Positions 1 through 7,596 of a stretch of 64,000 nt of DNA are shown here, piece after piece. The position numbers were made by a program, and so were the translations under genes. The DNA comes from Rudaea sp. GTDB taxonomy: Bacteria > Pseudomonadota > Gammaproteobacteria > Xanthomonadales > Rhodanobacteraceae. The stretch lies in contig JARLJU010000085.1 in assembly GCA_031291055.1 (NCBI GenBank), positions 1-64,000 on the forward strand, written 5' to 3'. The notes beneath the pieces were generated by a model, which saw nothing but the letters and a program-made list of their open reading frames with translations, ran no database searches and was not told where the DNA came from. How positions within the stretch are numbered: position 1 is the first letter of the stretch; each line of letters opens with the position of its first letter.

Positions 1-80
1 GCCGGATCACACTCAATAACGCCACGTCGATCACTCCGGTTGCTCCTGCTCGGACTCCGAACAGGACGGTGACTACACGT

Positions 81-127
81 GGCTCAAAATTCGACGAAAA
101 TCTCTATCTAAACTGGCTCAATATTCA
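81..127. repeat. Two direct repeats resembling IS21-family terminal repeats
   Basis: TGGCTCAAAATTC at 81-93 and TGGCTCAATATTC at 115-127 differ at one of 13 positions and lie 34 bp apart in the same orientation. IS21-family elements carry several short, imperfect direct repeats near each end, often with a TGGCTCA-type core, so this may be one end of such an element. No istA or istB reading frame is visible within the window. Nothing else could be supported in 1-260. The family assignment comes from memory of the motif and is weak. Confidence 0.25.
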
Positions 128-260
128 GTGGTACTCAACAGCGATCCTTCAAACGGCGCCGCTCTGGATCTTCAGGCCGGCGAAAATGTGAGAAGGGGTC
201 CATGTTGACCTCGATTGATTGTCGACGAACGGTGGTCGGGAATGTGATCAGAAGGCGGCC

Positions 261-1742
261 TCATTTCACCCGCCGTTTTCTGGGAGCCCGCGGCGGATCC
301 GGTGCTTCCAAGGCGGCACGCAAGGCGGTTAGATCAAGCCCAAACGACAGCACGCGAATGCCTTCTGTCTGGAGCGGGCCGGTGCCGACACCGTTGAGCA
401 ACTGGGCCGGAGAGAAGAGCTTGCCGTAGACCTCGTGATGGTCACCCTCCAGCTCGTGCCCCACATATTCTTTGCGCGCCTCTTCCCGAACGCCGCCATC
501 TTTCAACGCCTGGATGATTGTCTTTCGCAAGCTGTGGTATCCAATCTTGCCGACCTCGCAGACGATACCGCTATCAACGATATGGCGGCCGAACGATTTG
601 CTCAACCAGTTTCCCATGCCATTGACGCTTCCGGCTTTTGCCCTGGGGAACAAGCGTTTGTCGCCGGCTGCCCGCAAGGCGTCCACGCGGTCGCGCAGCC
701 CCAACGCAATCAAGTCAGGATGAACAGGGATTGTTCGCTTGCTGGCTTCGTTCTTCACCGATTGCCCAAGCCCTTCGTCGGTGATGTTGAGTGTCCATAC
801 ACCGCCGAGGTCCCGGAAATCCGACACGGCTAGCTGGCCGACCTCCGACACACGCGCCCCGGTGTACAGCCCGACGATCGCACCCCACCGTGTCTGCTTG
901 TTCACACGCACGAGGGCATCCGGCGCAAAGAGCGCCCGGACCTGGTCCAGTTCGAAAACGCGGAATCCAAACTTCTTGCGCCTGCGTTTTTCGTTCTTGC
1001 CGCGCTGGATCTGTTTGGATGCCGGATTGTCGCCCTGGGAAAAATGTCCGGCGCCTTGGGCCCAGGCGAAAAAGGCTTTGACATAGGCCGCTTTGTTCTC
1101 CAGCGTCGCCGTCACGATGCCGCTCATGCGCACGCTCGCCAACCAGTCCGAGATGTCGGTGCGCGTGACTTCATGCATCAGCACCTTCTCGCCTTTCGAA
1201 GAGATGAAACCGTTGACCGCGGCTTTTTTCTGGGAGATGGTTTTTGGTGGTGTGGGTGCCGCAAGCGTCGCCAAATATTTGCGAGCAGCCTCCCCGAGCG
1301 TGATCGGCTGAATACCGGCGACCGTGACCGCCTTCACCGCGGAGCCCGCTCGTTCCGGAAGGGGCGACGCGAAGATGATTTTCATGGCCTCTAATGCGGC
1401 TACATTGTCGCCAGCAGACCCATCTGTCGTGAACTTAGTGACGAGCCCGCTCATCGGGTCGCGCTCCATCTCCCAACGCTTGATCTCCCCCCGGTTCCCG
1501 GCGGCTAAGATGTCTTCAACATTCGGTGGTTTGGCCATGATCGCAGTCCGTGCGGCCTCGAAGACAGCAGCATAGCGAAGGCCCAGCACATATGCATGCG
1601 CACGGGCCTGCAAAGCATGACAGGTGCGGAGGCTGTGTTTGAACACGGATCGCCCCAGAAGCCCGCGGAGAGCCTTAGGAACGATGAGTCTGAAATGCCA
1701 AATCCCGGAGGAATGGCGAACCAAATGGTGAGCGAGGCGCAT
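261..1742 (-). CDS. Tyrosine recombinase / phage-type integrase
   Basis: Site-specific recombinase expected to catalyse integration and excision of the adjacent element at tRNA-Ser. The N-terminal ~70 residues resemble the DUF6538-type region of island integrases (HSSGIWHFRLIVPK). A SAM-like core-binding domain follows, then a complete catalytic domain: Arg in TGARVSE (about residue 296), Lys in EASKRTIP, YHSLRK with His and Arg (about 402-405), the VGHE box, and the nucleophile Tyr in HHEVYGK (about 439). The reading frame can extend to a TTG at 1772, but the ATG at 1742 fits the family better; no strong ribosome-binding site marks either. At ~493 residues it is full length. It reads away from tRNA-Ser, whose 3' end is ~85 bp upstream. 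Confidence 0.9.
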   Translation of the reverse strand: MRLAHHLVRHSSGIWHFRLIVPKALRGLLGRSVFKHSLRTCHALQARAHAYVLGLRYAAVFEAARTAIMAKPPNVEDILAAGNRGEIKRWEMERDPMSGLVTKFTTDGSAGDNVAALEAMKIIFASPLPERAGSAVKAVTVAGIQPITLGEAARKYLATLAAPTPPKTISQKKAAVNGFISSKGEKVLMHEVTRTDISDWLASVRMSGIVTATLENKAAYVKAFFAWAQGAGHFSQGDNPASKQIQRGKNEKRRRKKFGFRVFELDQVRALFAPDALVRVNKQTRWGAIVGLYTGARVSEVGQLAVSDFRDLGGVWTLNITDEGLGQSVKNEASKRTIPVHPDLIALGLRDRVDALRAAGDKRLFPRAKAGSVNGMGNWLSKSFGRHIVDSGIVCEVGKIGYHSLRKTIIQALKDGGVREEARKEYVGHELEGDHHEVYGKLFSPAQLLNGVGTGPLQTEGIRVLSFGLDLTALRAALEAPDPPRAPRKRRVK

Positions 1743-1796
1743 CGGCTGGAGTTGTCCAACCGGGTTGTCCAAGCGCTTTTTGGCTGACTCCGCTAA

Positions 1797-1828
1797 CCAC
1801 TTGAAATTCCGCAGGATTTTCTAAGTGG
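1797..1828. repeat. Near-perfect inverted repeat at the tRNA-Ser/integrase junction (candidate att or terminator)
   Basis: On the plus strand, CCACTT-GAAATTCC (1797-1810), then GCA, then GGATTTTC-T-AAGTGG (1814-1828), form a 14-bp stem with one mismatch and one bulged base. The right arm includes the encoded CCA end of tRNA-Ser (1826-1828). The element could be a core or arm site for the integrase, a terminator or processing hairpin for the tRNA transcript, or both. There is no U-run after it on the minus strand, which weakens the simple terminator reading. Confidence 0.5.
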
Positions 1829-1918
1829 CGGAGAGGGAGGGATTCGAACCCTCGATAGAGTTTTTGACCCTATACTCCCTTAGCAGGGGAGCCCCTTCGG
1901 CCTCTCGGGCACCTCTCC
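1826..1918 (-). tRNA. tRNA-Ser (anticodon GCU)
   Basis: The minus strand folds as a class II tRNA of 90 nt plus an encoded CCA. The acceptor stem is GGAGAGG/CCTCTCC with a G discriminator. The D-arm begins GCCCGAGAGG, the anticodon loop is CTGCTAA (anticodon GCT, reading AGC/AGU serine codons), a long variable arm follows, and the T-arm contains GGTTCGAATCC. The long variable arm and G73 are serine identity features. It is the likely integration target of the neighbouring island, and its 3' end is intact. It has its own promoter upstream. Confidence 0.97.
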
Positions 1919-1965
1919 GCATTGAAACCACACTGACAACCCACGGCTACGAACCGCGGGCGCGA

Positions 1966-1994
1966 AGGATAGCGGCTCGATCGTCGCCGGTCAA
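1966..1994 (-). promoter_or_regulatory. Sigma-70 promoter of tRNA-Ser with a GC-rich discriminator
   Basis: On the minus strand a -35 TTGACC (1989-1994) and a -10 TATCCT (1966-1971) are separated by exactly 17 bp. They are followed by the GC-rich stretch TCGCGCCCGCGG before the tRNA start at 1918. A GC-rich discriminator after the -10 is typical of stringently controlled stable-RNA promoters, so growth-rate control is a reasonable inference. Confidence 0.72.
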
Positions 1995-2028
1995 AGACCA
2001 AGAGGACGATGACGCGGAAACAGGATGC

Positions 2029-2232
2029 TCAGGATGCCGCCGGCGGTGTTTCCTCGCCAGGAGTGTGATGCTCGCGCTTGATGCGCTGAAAGATCTCTTC
2101 ACGATGGACCGCCACGTCCTTGGGCGCATTGATGCCGATTCTTACCTGATTGCCTTTGACGCCAAGCACCGTCACGCTCACCGCGTCACCAATCATCAGG
2201 GTCTCACCTACCCTGCGAGTCAAAATCAGCAT
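2029..2232 (-). CDS. csrA: Carbon storage regulator CsrA (RsmA)
   Basis: Small dimeric RNA-binding protein that binds GGA motifs in mRNA leaders and controls translation and stability of carbon metabolism, motility and biofilm genes. The 67-residue product begins [16 protein letters not shown] and contains [10 protein letters not shown], both hallmark CsrA segments. The C-terminal tail is variable. The frame is open further upstream, but the ATG at 2232 follows AAGGAGA at ideal spacing, so this start is secure. It lies downstream of alaS on the same strand with a 283-bp gap, the usual gammaproteobacterial order recA-recX-alaS-csrA. No clear gene is present in the gap. Confidence 0.97.
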   Translation of the reverse strand: MLILTRRVGETLMIGDAVSVTVLGVKGNQVRIGINAPKDVAVHREEIFQRIKREHHTPGEETPPAAS

Positions 2233-2515
2233 GTTCTTTCTCCTTTGCCTTGTCGTCGTTCCTAACGAACGTGCTGAGCTGATGCACACACGCACGCACG
2301 CGCCAACCACATCCCGTACCGGTAGATCGGCGACCGAGCCAGCCCGCAGATATTTTTCTGGCCCGCGTTGCGGTACAAAGCGTATCGACGCAAGCCGGTT
2401 GAATCTCGTCGCAGCAGCGCCCAACCCCGCAGAAATACTAGCCCAGCCCTCGCGCCGGTGCAAACGAAAGCACTGCGACTTTACACGCCAATGCGCCTGA
2501 TGCGCATGGCAAAAG

Positions 2516-5149
2516 TCATGTTAGCCGTGCGCCGACCCATGCCGGCAACGCATCGAGTGCTGCGGTCAACAGCGGCGAATCTTCGCCCCCCCCCTGCGCC
2601 ATGTCGGGGCGGCCACCACCCTTGCCGCCGATTTGACTGGCGACGTGCGCGACAAGTTCGCCGGCCTTGATCCTGCCCAGCGCCTTGCCATGCACCCCAC
2701 CAACGAGCGCGACCTTGCCATCGCTGCCGCTGGCGAGCAGGACGACGCAATCGCCAAGCTTCTGCTTGAACAGATCGACGCTGTCGCGTAGGGTCCTGGC
2801 ATCGGCGCCATCCAGCCGCGCCGCGATCACTTTGATTCCCTGCACGTCTTTGGCGTGCGCGGCCAGATCGACGCTGGCGGCGCTGGCGGCTTTTGCCTTC
2901 AGCGAATCAAGTTCACGTTCGAGCTTCTTCTGCCGTTCGAACAGCTGGCGCAGCTTTTCGACCACATCGCCGCCGCTTGCGGAGAGCAGATGTGCGACTT
3001 CGTCCAGCCGTGACTGCTCAGTCTTCACATACGTCAACGCGCCCACGCCTGTGACTGCCTCGATGCGGCGAATGCCCGCAGCGACGCCGCTCTCGCCGAC
3101 AATCTTGAACAGTCCGATGTCACCGGTGCGACCGACATGCGTACCACCGCATAGCTCGGTAGAAAATTCGCCCATTTTCAGCACGCGGACCTGATCCCCG
3201 TATTTTTCACCGAACAGCGCCATCGCGCCGAAATCGATAGCGTCCTTGTAGGCCATCTCGTGCACTTCGGCTTCGGCATTGCGTCGCACCTCCGCGTTGA
3301 CGATGTCTTCGATCTGCTGCAGTTCGGCCGGAGTCAGCGGGGAGAAATGCGAAAAGTCGAAACGCAGGCGGTCGGGCGCAACCAGTGAACCCTTTTGCGT
3401 CACGTGTTCGCCGAGCACCACGCGCAGCGCAGCATGCAGCAGATGCGTCGCCGAGTGATTGAGCACGGTCGCCTGACGGCGCGCCGCATCGACCGAGCCG
3501 TGCAGCGCAACGCCGACACGCAGCGGCTTGCCATGCCAGCGGCCGACGTGGCCGTGGAACGCTCCGGCAAGCTTGATCGTATCCGTCACCGTGAACTGAC
3601 CGTCGCCATTGCTGAGTTCACCGGTGTCGCCAACCTGACCGCCCGATTCCGCATAAAACGGCGTGGCATCAAGGACCAGCATCGCCTCATCGCCATCGTG
3701 CAATGCATCGACGCTGCGGCCACCGCGGACCATGCCCAGGATATTCAACCCATCCGCATCCACCGCGCCATAGCCAAGGAATTGCGTCGGCGTCAGCCGT
3801 TGAACCAGATCGGCGGACAACGACGCCTTGGTCTCGAACTGGCTGGCGGAACGCGCTCGCTCGCGCTGCTCGTTCATGGCTTTCTCGAAACCTTGCATGT
3901 CGACCGACAAACCGTGCTCACGGGCGATATCGGCAGTCAGATCGACAGGAAAGCCGTAGGTATCGTAGAGACGAAATGCATCGACGCCGGGAATCGTCTT
4001 GGTCGCCCGCGCGGCCACCTCATCGAACAGTTTCATGCCGTGTTCCAGCGTCTCGCCAAAACGCTCTTCTTCCGCCTGCAGCGTCTTTTCCACAATGCCG
4101 CGTTTTGCCACGAGCTCGGGATAAGCCTGCCCCATCTCTTCGACCAGGGTGTCCACGAGTTTGTGGAAAAACGGATCGCGTTGCCCGAGCATGTAGCCGT
4201 GACGCAAGGCGCGACGGATGATACGACGCAGGACATAGCCGCGACCTTCGTTCGAGGGCAGCACGCCGTCGACGATCAGGAAACTGCAGGCGCGGATGTG
4301 ATCGGCGATCACGCGCAGCGATTTGTTTTCCAGATCGGAGGTGTGCGTCAGCCTTGCCGCAGCCTTGATCAGATGCTGGAACAGGTCGATCTCGTAGTTC
4401 GAGTGCACATGCTGCAGCACCGCGGCCAGGCGTTCCAGACCCATGCCGGTATCAACACAGGGAGCCGGCAGCGGACTCAGGCTCCCATCGGCTGCGCGGT
4501 CGAACTGCATGAACACCAGGTTCCAGATTTCTATGAAGCGATCGCCGTCTTCATCGGGCGATCCCGGCGGGCCGCCGGGAATGCTCGCACCATGGTCGTA
4601 GAAAATCTCGGTGCACGGTCCGCACGGGCCGGTATCGGCCATCTGCCAGAAATTGTCCGATGCGTAAGGCGCGCCCTTGTTGTCGCCGATGCGCACGATG
4701 CGCTCGGCGGGCAGGCCGATTTCCTTGTGCCACAGATCGTAAGCTTCGTCGTCGGTGTGATAAACGGTGACCAGCAAACGCTCTTTCGGCAACTGGAAGA
4801 CATCGACAAGCAGTTCCCAGGCCCAGCGGATTGCCTCGCGCTTGAAATAGTCGCCGAACGACCAGTTGCCCAGCATCTCGAAAAACGTGTGGTGCCGCGC
4901 GGTATACCCGACCGAATCCAGATCGTTGTGCTTGCCGCCGGCGCGCAGGCAGCGCTGTACATCCGCCGCGCGCACGTATGGCAGTTTTTCGCTGCCAAGG
5001 CATACATTCTTGAACTGCACCATGCCGTAGTTGGTGAACAGCAAGGTCGGGTCGTTGCTCGGCACGAGCGAGGCCGAAGGCACGATCGTATGGGCCCTGG
5101 CCTGGAAAAAATCGAGAAAGGTCTGGCGGATTTCGGCGCTGGTTTTCAT
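2516..5149 (-). CDS. alaS: Alanyl-tRNA synthetase
   Basis: Charges tRNA-Ala and hydrolyses mischarged Ser- or Gly-tRNA-Ala. The 877-residue product has the class II catalytic domain at the N-terminus (start [15 protein letters not shown], with TNYGMVQFK). The editing domain carries HSATHLLHA near residue 564 and [11 protein letters not shown] near 665. A C-terminal coiled-coil and C-Ala domain ends with the glycine-rich [15 protein letters not shown]. Length matches the family (~875). The reading frame runs 90 codons further upstream, but those residues are unlike AlaRS and overlap the repeat region before recX, so the start is placed at 5149. It belongs to the cinA-recA-recX-alaS-csrA neighbourhood. 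Confidence 0.97.
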   Translation of the reverse strand: MKTSAEIRQTFLDFFQARAHTIVPSASLVPSNDPTLLFTNYGMVQFKNVCLGSEKLPYVRAADVQRCLRAGGKHNDLDSVGYTARHHTFFEMLGNWSFGDYFKREAIRWAWELLVDVFQLPKERLLVTVYHTDDEAYDLWHKEIGLPAERIVRIGDNKGAPYASDNFWQMADTGPCGPCTEIFYDHGASIPGGPPGSPDEDGDRFIEIWNLVFMQFDRAADGSLSPLPAPCVDTGMGLERLAAVLQHVHSNYEIDLFQHLIKAAARLTHTSDLENKSLRVIADHIRACSFLIVDGVLPSNEGRGYVLRRIIRRALRHGYMLGQRDPFFHKLVDTLVEEMGQAYPELVAKRGIVEKTLQAEEERFGETLEHGMKLFDEVAARATKTIPGVDAFRLYDTYGFPVDLTADIAREHGLSVDMQGFEKAMNEQRERARSASQFETKASLSADLVQRLTPTQFLGYGAVDADGLNILGMVRGGRSVDALHDGDEAMLVLDATPFYAESGGQVGDTGELSNGDGQFTVTDTIKLAGAFHGHVGRWHGKPLRVGVALHGSVDAARRQATVLNHSATHLLHAALRVVLGEHVTQKGSLVAPDRLRFDFSHFSPLTPAELQQIEDIVNAEVRRNAEAEVHEMAYKDAIDFGAMALFGEKYGDQVRVLKMGEFSTELCGGTHVGRTGDIGLFKIVGESGVAAGIRRIEAVTGVGALTYVKTEQSRLDEVAHLLSASGGDVVEKLRQLFERQKKLERELDSLKAKAASAASVDLAAHAKDVQGIKVIAARLDGADARTLRDSVDLFKQKLGDCVVLLASGSDGKVALVGGVHGKALGRIKAGELVAHVASQIGGKGGGRPDMAQGGGEDSPLLTAALDALPAWVGARLT

Positions 5150-5190
5150 CGGGTCCAAATCACAAGTAAGCCGGACAAAACGCGCGGCGC

Positions 5191-5243
5191 CGCATCCGGG
5201 GATCATTCTTTCGGTTGTCCCGGATGCGCTACGCTGGTCCGGG
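5191..5243. repeat. REP-like palindromic element with two alternative hairpins (recX-alaS gap)
   Basis: CGCATCCGGG (5191-5200) pairs perfectly with CCCGGATGCG (5219-5228). The same CCCGGA (5219-5224) can instead pair with TCCGGG (5238-5243). The two hairpins therefore share an arm and exclude one another. The sequence resembles the widespread extragenic palindromes of the CCCGGATGCGCTACGC...CCGGGCTACG type. It lies in the 104-bp gap between recX and alaS, where it may act as an mRNA-stabilising or partial termination element. Confidence 0.55.
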
Positions 5244-5253
5244 CTACGACGGC

Positions 5254-5733
5254 CTAGTCCGAATCGTCCAGACTGTCCGTGCGCGTGATACTGCTTACTG
5301 TGGCGGCATCGAAGCCGCGACGCAAGAGGAAGGCGGCGCGTTTGCGGCGCTCGGCGAAATCCGCCGCCCGTTTGGCACCGTAGCGGCGGCGCAATTGCCT
5401 GCGGATCAGGGCCGGCCAATCCGGTTCGGCGGCATCGATCAGCGCGCGCGCGGCTTGTTCGTCGATGCCGTGCGTGCGCAGCTCGGCGACGATCCAGCGC
5501 GCGCCATAACCGCCTTCGAGGCGCGACCGCACCAGCATCTGCCCAAAGCGCGCGTCGTTCTGGAAATCCTTCGACTGCAAGCGCTCCAGCGTCGCGGAAT
5601 TCACGCCGGCGTCGAAACCGCGGCGCGCAAGCTTCGTCTTCAATTCGCGCGACGAGTGCTCACGACGCGCGAGCAGGGCGATCGCCTTTTCATAGGCGTC
5701 GCCCGGGGTCTTGCCGCCTACCTTCCGCGCCAT
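5254..5733 (-). CDS. recX: Regulatory protein RecX
   Basis: Modulator that binds RecA filaments and limits recombinase and coprotease activity. The 159-residue protein has the helical triplet-repeat architecture of RecX: an N-terminal segment [19 protein letters not shown], then [18 protein letters not shown], and a C-terminal segment [18 protein letters not shown]. It starts 20 bp downstream of the recA stop, and co-transcription with recA by read-through is usual. No strong ribosome-binding site precedes the ATG, which would fit low expression relative to recA. Confidence 0.93.
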   Translation of the reverse strand: MARKVGGKTPGDAYEKAIALLARREHSSRELKTKLARRGFDAGVNSATLERLQSKDFQNDARFGQMLVRSRLEGGYGARWIVAELRTHGIDEQAARALIDAAEPDWPALIRRQLRRRYGAKRAADFAERRKRAAFLLRRGFDAATVSSITRTDSLDDSD

Positions 5734-5753
5734 GACGCGGCGCTACGCGCGGC

Positions 5754-6791
5754 TCAGGCTTCTTCCAGCTCGGCGGCAACAATGGGCTTGGCTGCCTTCA
5801 CGGTGCTCAATGCGACGCGCAGCTTGTCCTCGATTTCCTTGGCGACCGCCGGATTCTCCTTGAGGTACTGGCGCGCATTGTCCTTGCCCTGGCCGATGCG
5901 TTCGCCGCCGTAGCTGTACCAGGCGCCGGATTTATCGACGATCTTGTTGTCACTGCCCATGTCGATCAGTTCGCCTTCGCGCGAGATGCCCTCGCCGTAG
6001 AGGATTTCGGTGATGACCTGCTTGAACGGCGGCGCCAGCTTGTTCTTGACCACCTTGATGCGGGTCTGGTTGCCGACGACTTCGTCGCCCTTCTTCACCG
6101 CACCGATGCGGCGGATGTCCAGGCGCACCGAGGCATAGAACTTCAGCGCATTACCGCCGGTCGTGGTTTCCGGGCTCTGGCCCGGCATCATCACGCCGAT
6201 CTTCATGCGCAGCTGGTTGATGAAGATGACCGTCGTCCCGGACCGGCTGATGTTGCCAGTGAGCTTGCGCAACGCCTGCGACATCAGGCGCGCCTGCTGG
6301 CCGGGTAATTGATCGCCCATCTCGCCTTCGATTTCGGCACGTGGAGTCAACGCAGCGACCGAGTCGATCACCACGACATCCACAGCCGCAGAACGCACCA
6401 GCATGTCGGCAATCTCCAATGCCTGCTCGCCGGTATCCGGTTGCGAAACCAGCAGATCCTCGACGTTCACGCCAAGTTTTTCCGCGTAGATTGGATCGAG
6501 CGCGTGCTCGGCATCGATGAACGCGCAGGCGCCGCCCAATTTCTGTGCCTGGGCGATCACATGCAGGGTCAGCGTGGTCTTGCCCGAGGACTCCGGACCG
6601 TAGATTTCTACAACGCGTCCGCGCGGCAGGCCGCCGATGCCCAAGGCGATATCCAGCGCCAGGGAACCGGTCGGAATCGCATCGATCGTATCGGAAGTGC
6701 GGTCGCCCATGCGCATCACGGCGCCCTTGCCGAACTGTTTTTCGATCTGGCTCAGTGCGGAAGAAAGCGCCTTACGCTTGTTATCGTCCAT
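5754..6791 (-). CDS. recA: Recombinase RecA
   Basis: DNA-dependent ATPase that drives homologous strand exchange and stimulates LexA self-cleavage. The 345-residue product has Walker [11 protein letters not shown] near residue 66, Walker B in the [10 protein letters not shown] segment, loop L1/L2 sequences including [25 protein letters not shown], and an acidic C-terminus ending AAELEEA. The ATG follows GAGGA. In xanthomonads lexA often precedes recA; here a CinA-type gene precedes it, as in pseudomonads. The 239-bp leader contains a long inverted repeat. I could not find a convincing symmetric LexA box, only a weak half-site. Confidence 0.98.
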   Translation of the reverse strand: MDDNKRKALSSALSQIEKQFGKGAVMRMGDRTSDTIDAIPTGSLALDIALGIGGLPRGRVVEIYGPESSGKTTLTLHVIAQAQKLGGACAFIDAEHALDPIYAEKLGVNVEDLLVSQPDTGEQALEIADMLVRSAAVDVVVIDSVAALTPRAEIEGEMGDQLPGQQARLMSQALRKLTGNISRSGTTVIFINQLRMKIGVMMPGQSPETTTGGNALKFYASVRLDIRRIGAVKKGDEVVGNQTRIKVVKNKLAPPFKQVITEILYGEGISREGELIDMGSDNKIVDKSGAWYSYGGERIGQGKDNARQYLKENPAVAKEIEDKLRVALSTVKAAKPIVAAELEEA

Positions 6792-6866
6792 TGCAAAAAA
6801 TCCTCAGTGTATAAATGTGCGCGAAATATAGAACGATCAAATCTCAGAGGCTGCGACGATATCCGC

Positions 6867-6966
6867 CATTCCGGCAGGGATCGCGGGAATCCGGATGCCC
6901 AAGGACGGCACTCCTGGTCGGCGATCACATCCATGTGTTCGGATTGTGGTGATCCCTGCCCGGATG
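6867..6966. repeat. Long inverted repeat between the CinA-type gene and recA
   Basis: CATTCCGGCAGGGATC (6867-6882) faces GATCCCTGCCCGGATG (6951-6966). The arms match at about 14 of 16 positions across a ~68-bp loop. Inside the loop AATCCG (about 6889) and CGGATT (about 6940) can also pair. The arms resemble the dispersed intergenic CATTCC...GGGAATCC-type repeats common in xanthomonad genomes. It sits upstream of the recA transcription region and downstream of the CinA-type stop codon, so it may insulate or terminate the upstream transcript. Confidence 0.5.
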
Positions 6967-7030
6967 ACCTGTCTTGCATAGGTTCAAGTATCCCATACCG
7001 GGGACGGCCTCGCATGAGCCAAATCGCGCG

Positions 7031-7540
7031 TCAGCCTGTAAGAATTTTCTGAACGCCGCGCAGCGCTGCTGCGACGGTTTGCCGTCGCACCGCCTCGCGG
7101 TCGCCAGCGAAATGGAACAGTTCGGCCTGCGCATAACCGCCGCGGCGCTTCCAGCCGACCCAGACCGTGCCGACCGGTTTTTCCGCGGTGCCACCGCTTG
7201 GACCGGCGATGCCGGTCACGGCGACCGCGACCGTGGCGCCGAAACGCGCCAGCGCGCCCGACACCATTTCGATCGCCGTCTCGCGGCTGACCGCACCCTG
7301 ATGCTCGAGCGTTTCCGGGCGGACGCCGAGCAGCGCTTCCTTGGCCTCATAGCTGTAGGCGACGACGCCGCATTCGAACCAGGACGAAGACCCGGCGACA
7401 TCCGTGAGCGTCTTCGCGATCCAGCCACCCGTGCAGGATTCCGCAGTCACCAGGGTTGCGCCGCGCTGCAAACACACAGCCGCAATCGCCTGGGCCAGAT
7501 CGTTCAATTCGCGATCGTCAGCGCCATCAAACGTCGGCAT
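7031..7540 (-). CDS. pncC: CinA C-terminal domain protein, nicotinamide-nucleotide amidase (PncC type)
   Basis: Predicted to hydrolyse nicotinamide mononucleotide to nicotinate mononucleotide in pyridine-nucleotide recycling. The 169-residue protein is the stand-alone CinA C-terminal domain. It shows TAESCTGGWIAKTLTDV with the conserved Ser, the GVVAYSYEAKEALLGV segment, and the VTGIAGPSGGTAEKPVGTVW glycine-rich block. The N-terminal MoCF-like domain of full CinA is absent, as in E. coli PncC. The ATG at 7540 follows GAGGAG; the longer frame upstream would run into mutS. It is divergent from mutS, with 56 bp between start codons, and precedes recA. Confidence 0.9.
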   Translation of the reverse strand: MPTFDGADDRELNDLAQAIAAVCLQRGATLVTAESCTGGWIAKTLTDVAGSSSWFECGVVAYSYEAKEALLGVRPETLEHQGAVSRETAIEMVSGALARFGATVAVAVTGIAGPSGGTAEKPVGTVWVGWKRRGGYAQAELFHFAGDREAVRRQTVAAALRGVQKILTG

Positions 7541-7596
7541 CGACAACTCCTCTACAATAGCGATCCTTCTAACCGATTTCCTGCCGCCGCGCAAAG

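Larger units (their letters stand above)
1..1828. mobile_element. End of a probable tRNA-Ser-integrated genomic island
   Basis: The stretch from the left edge to the 3' end of tRNA-Ser carries a complete tyrosine recombinase and possible insertion-sequence end repeats. It abuts core genes (csrA, alaS) on the other side of the tRNA. Integration into the 3' end of a tRNA gene, with the integrase next to the attachment site, is the standard arrangement for integrative islands. The other end of the element would lie left of the window, so its size and cargo cannot be seen. That this is an island is inferred from the tRNA and integrase arrangement; no second att copy is visible. Confidence 0.6.

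Noticed and set aside
3395..5257. 620-residue plus-strand frame opposite alaS
   Set aside because: Shadow frame of a conserved synthetase; no start signal, and low-complexity His/Arg-rich sequence.
6792..6866. LexA (SOS) operator upstream of recA
   Set aside because: Only a half-site resembling TGTATAAA is visible in CAGTGTATAAATGTGC; the second half does not match either the enteric or the xanthomonad LexA consensus.
7553..7558. mutS promoter with -10 TACAAT
   Set aside because: The hexamer is good, but no -35 lies 16-18 bp upstream, so a promoter is not supported beyond a possible -10.
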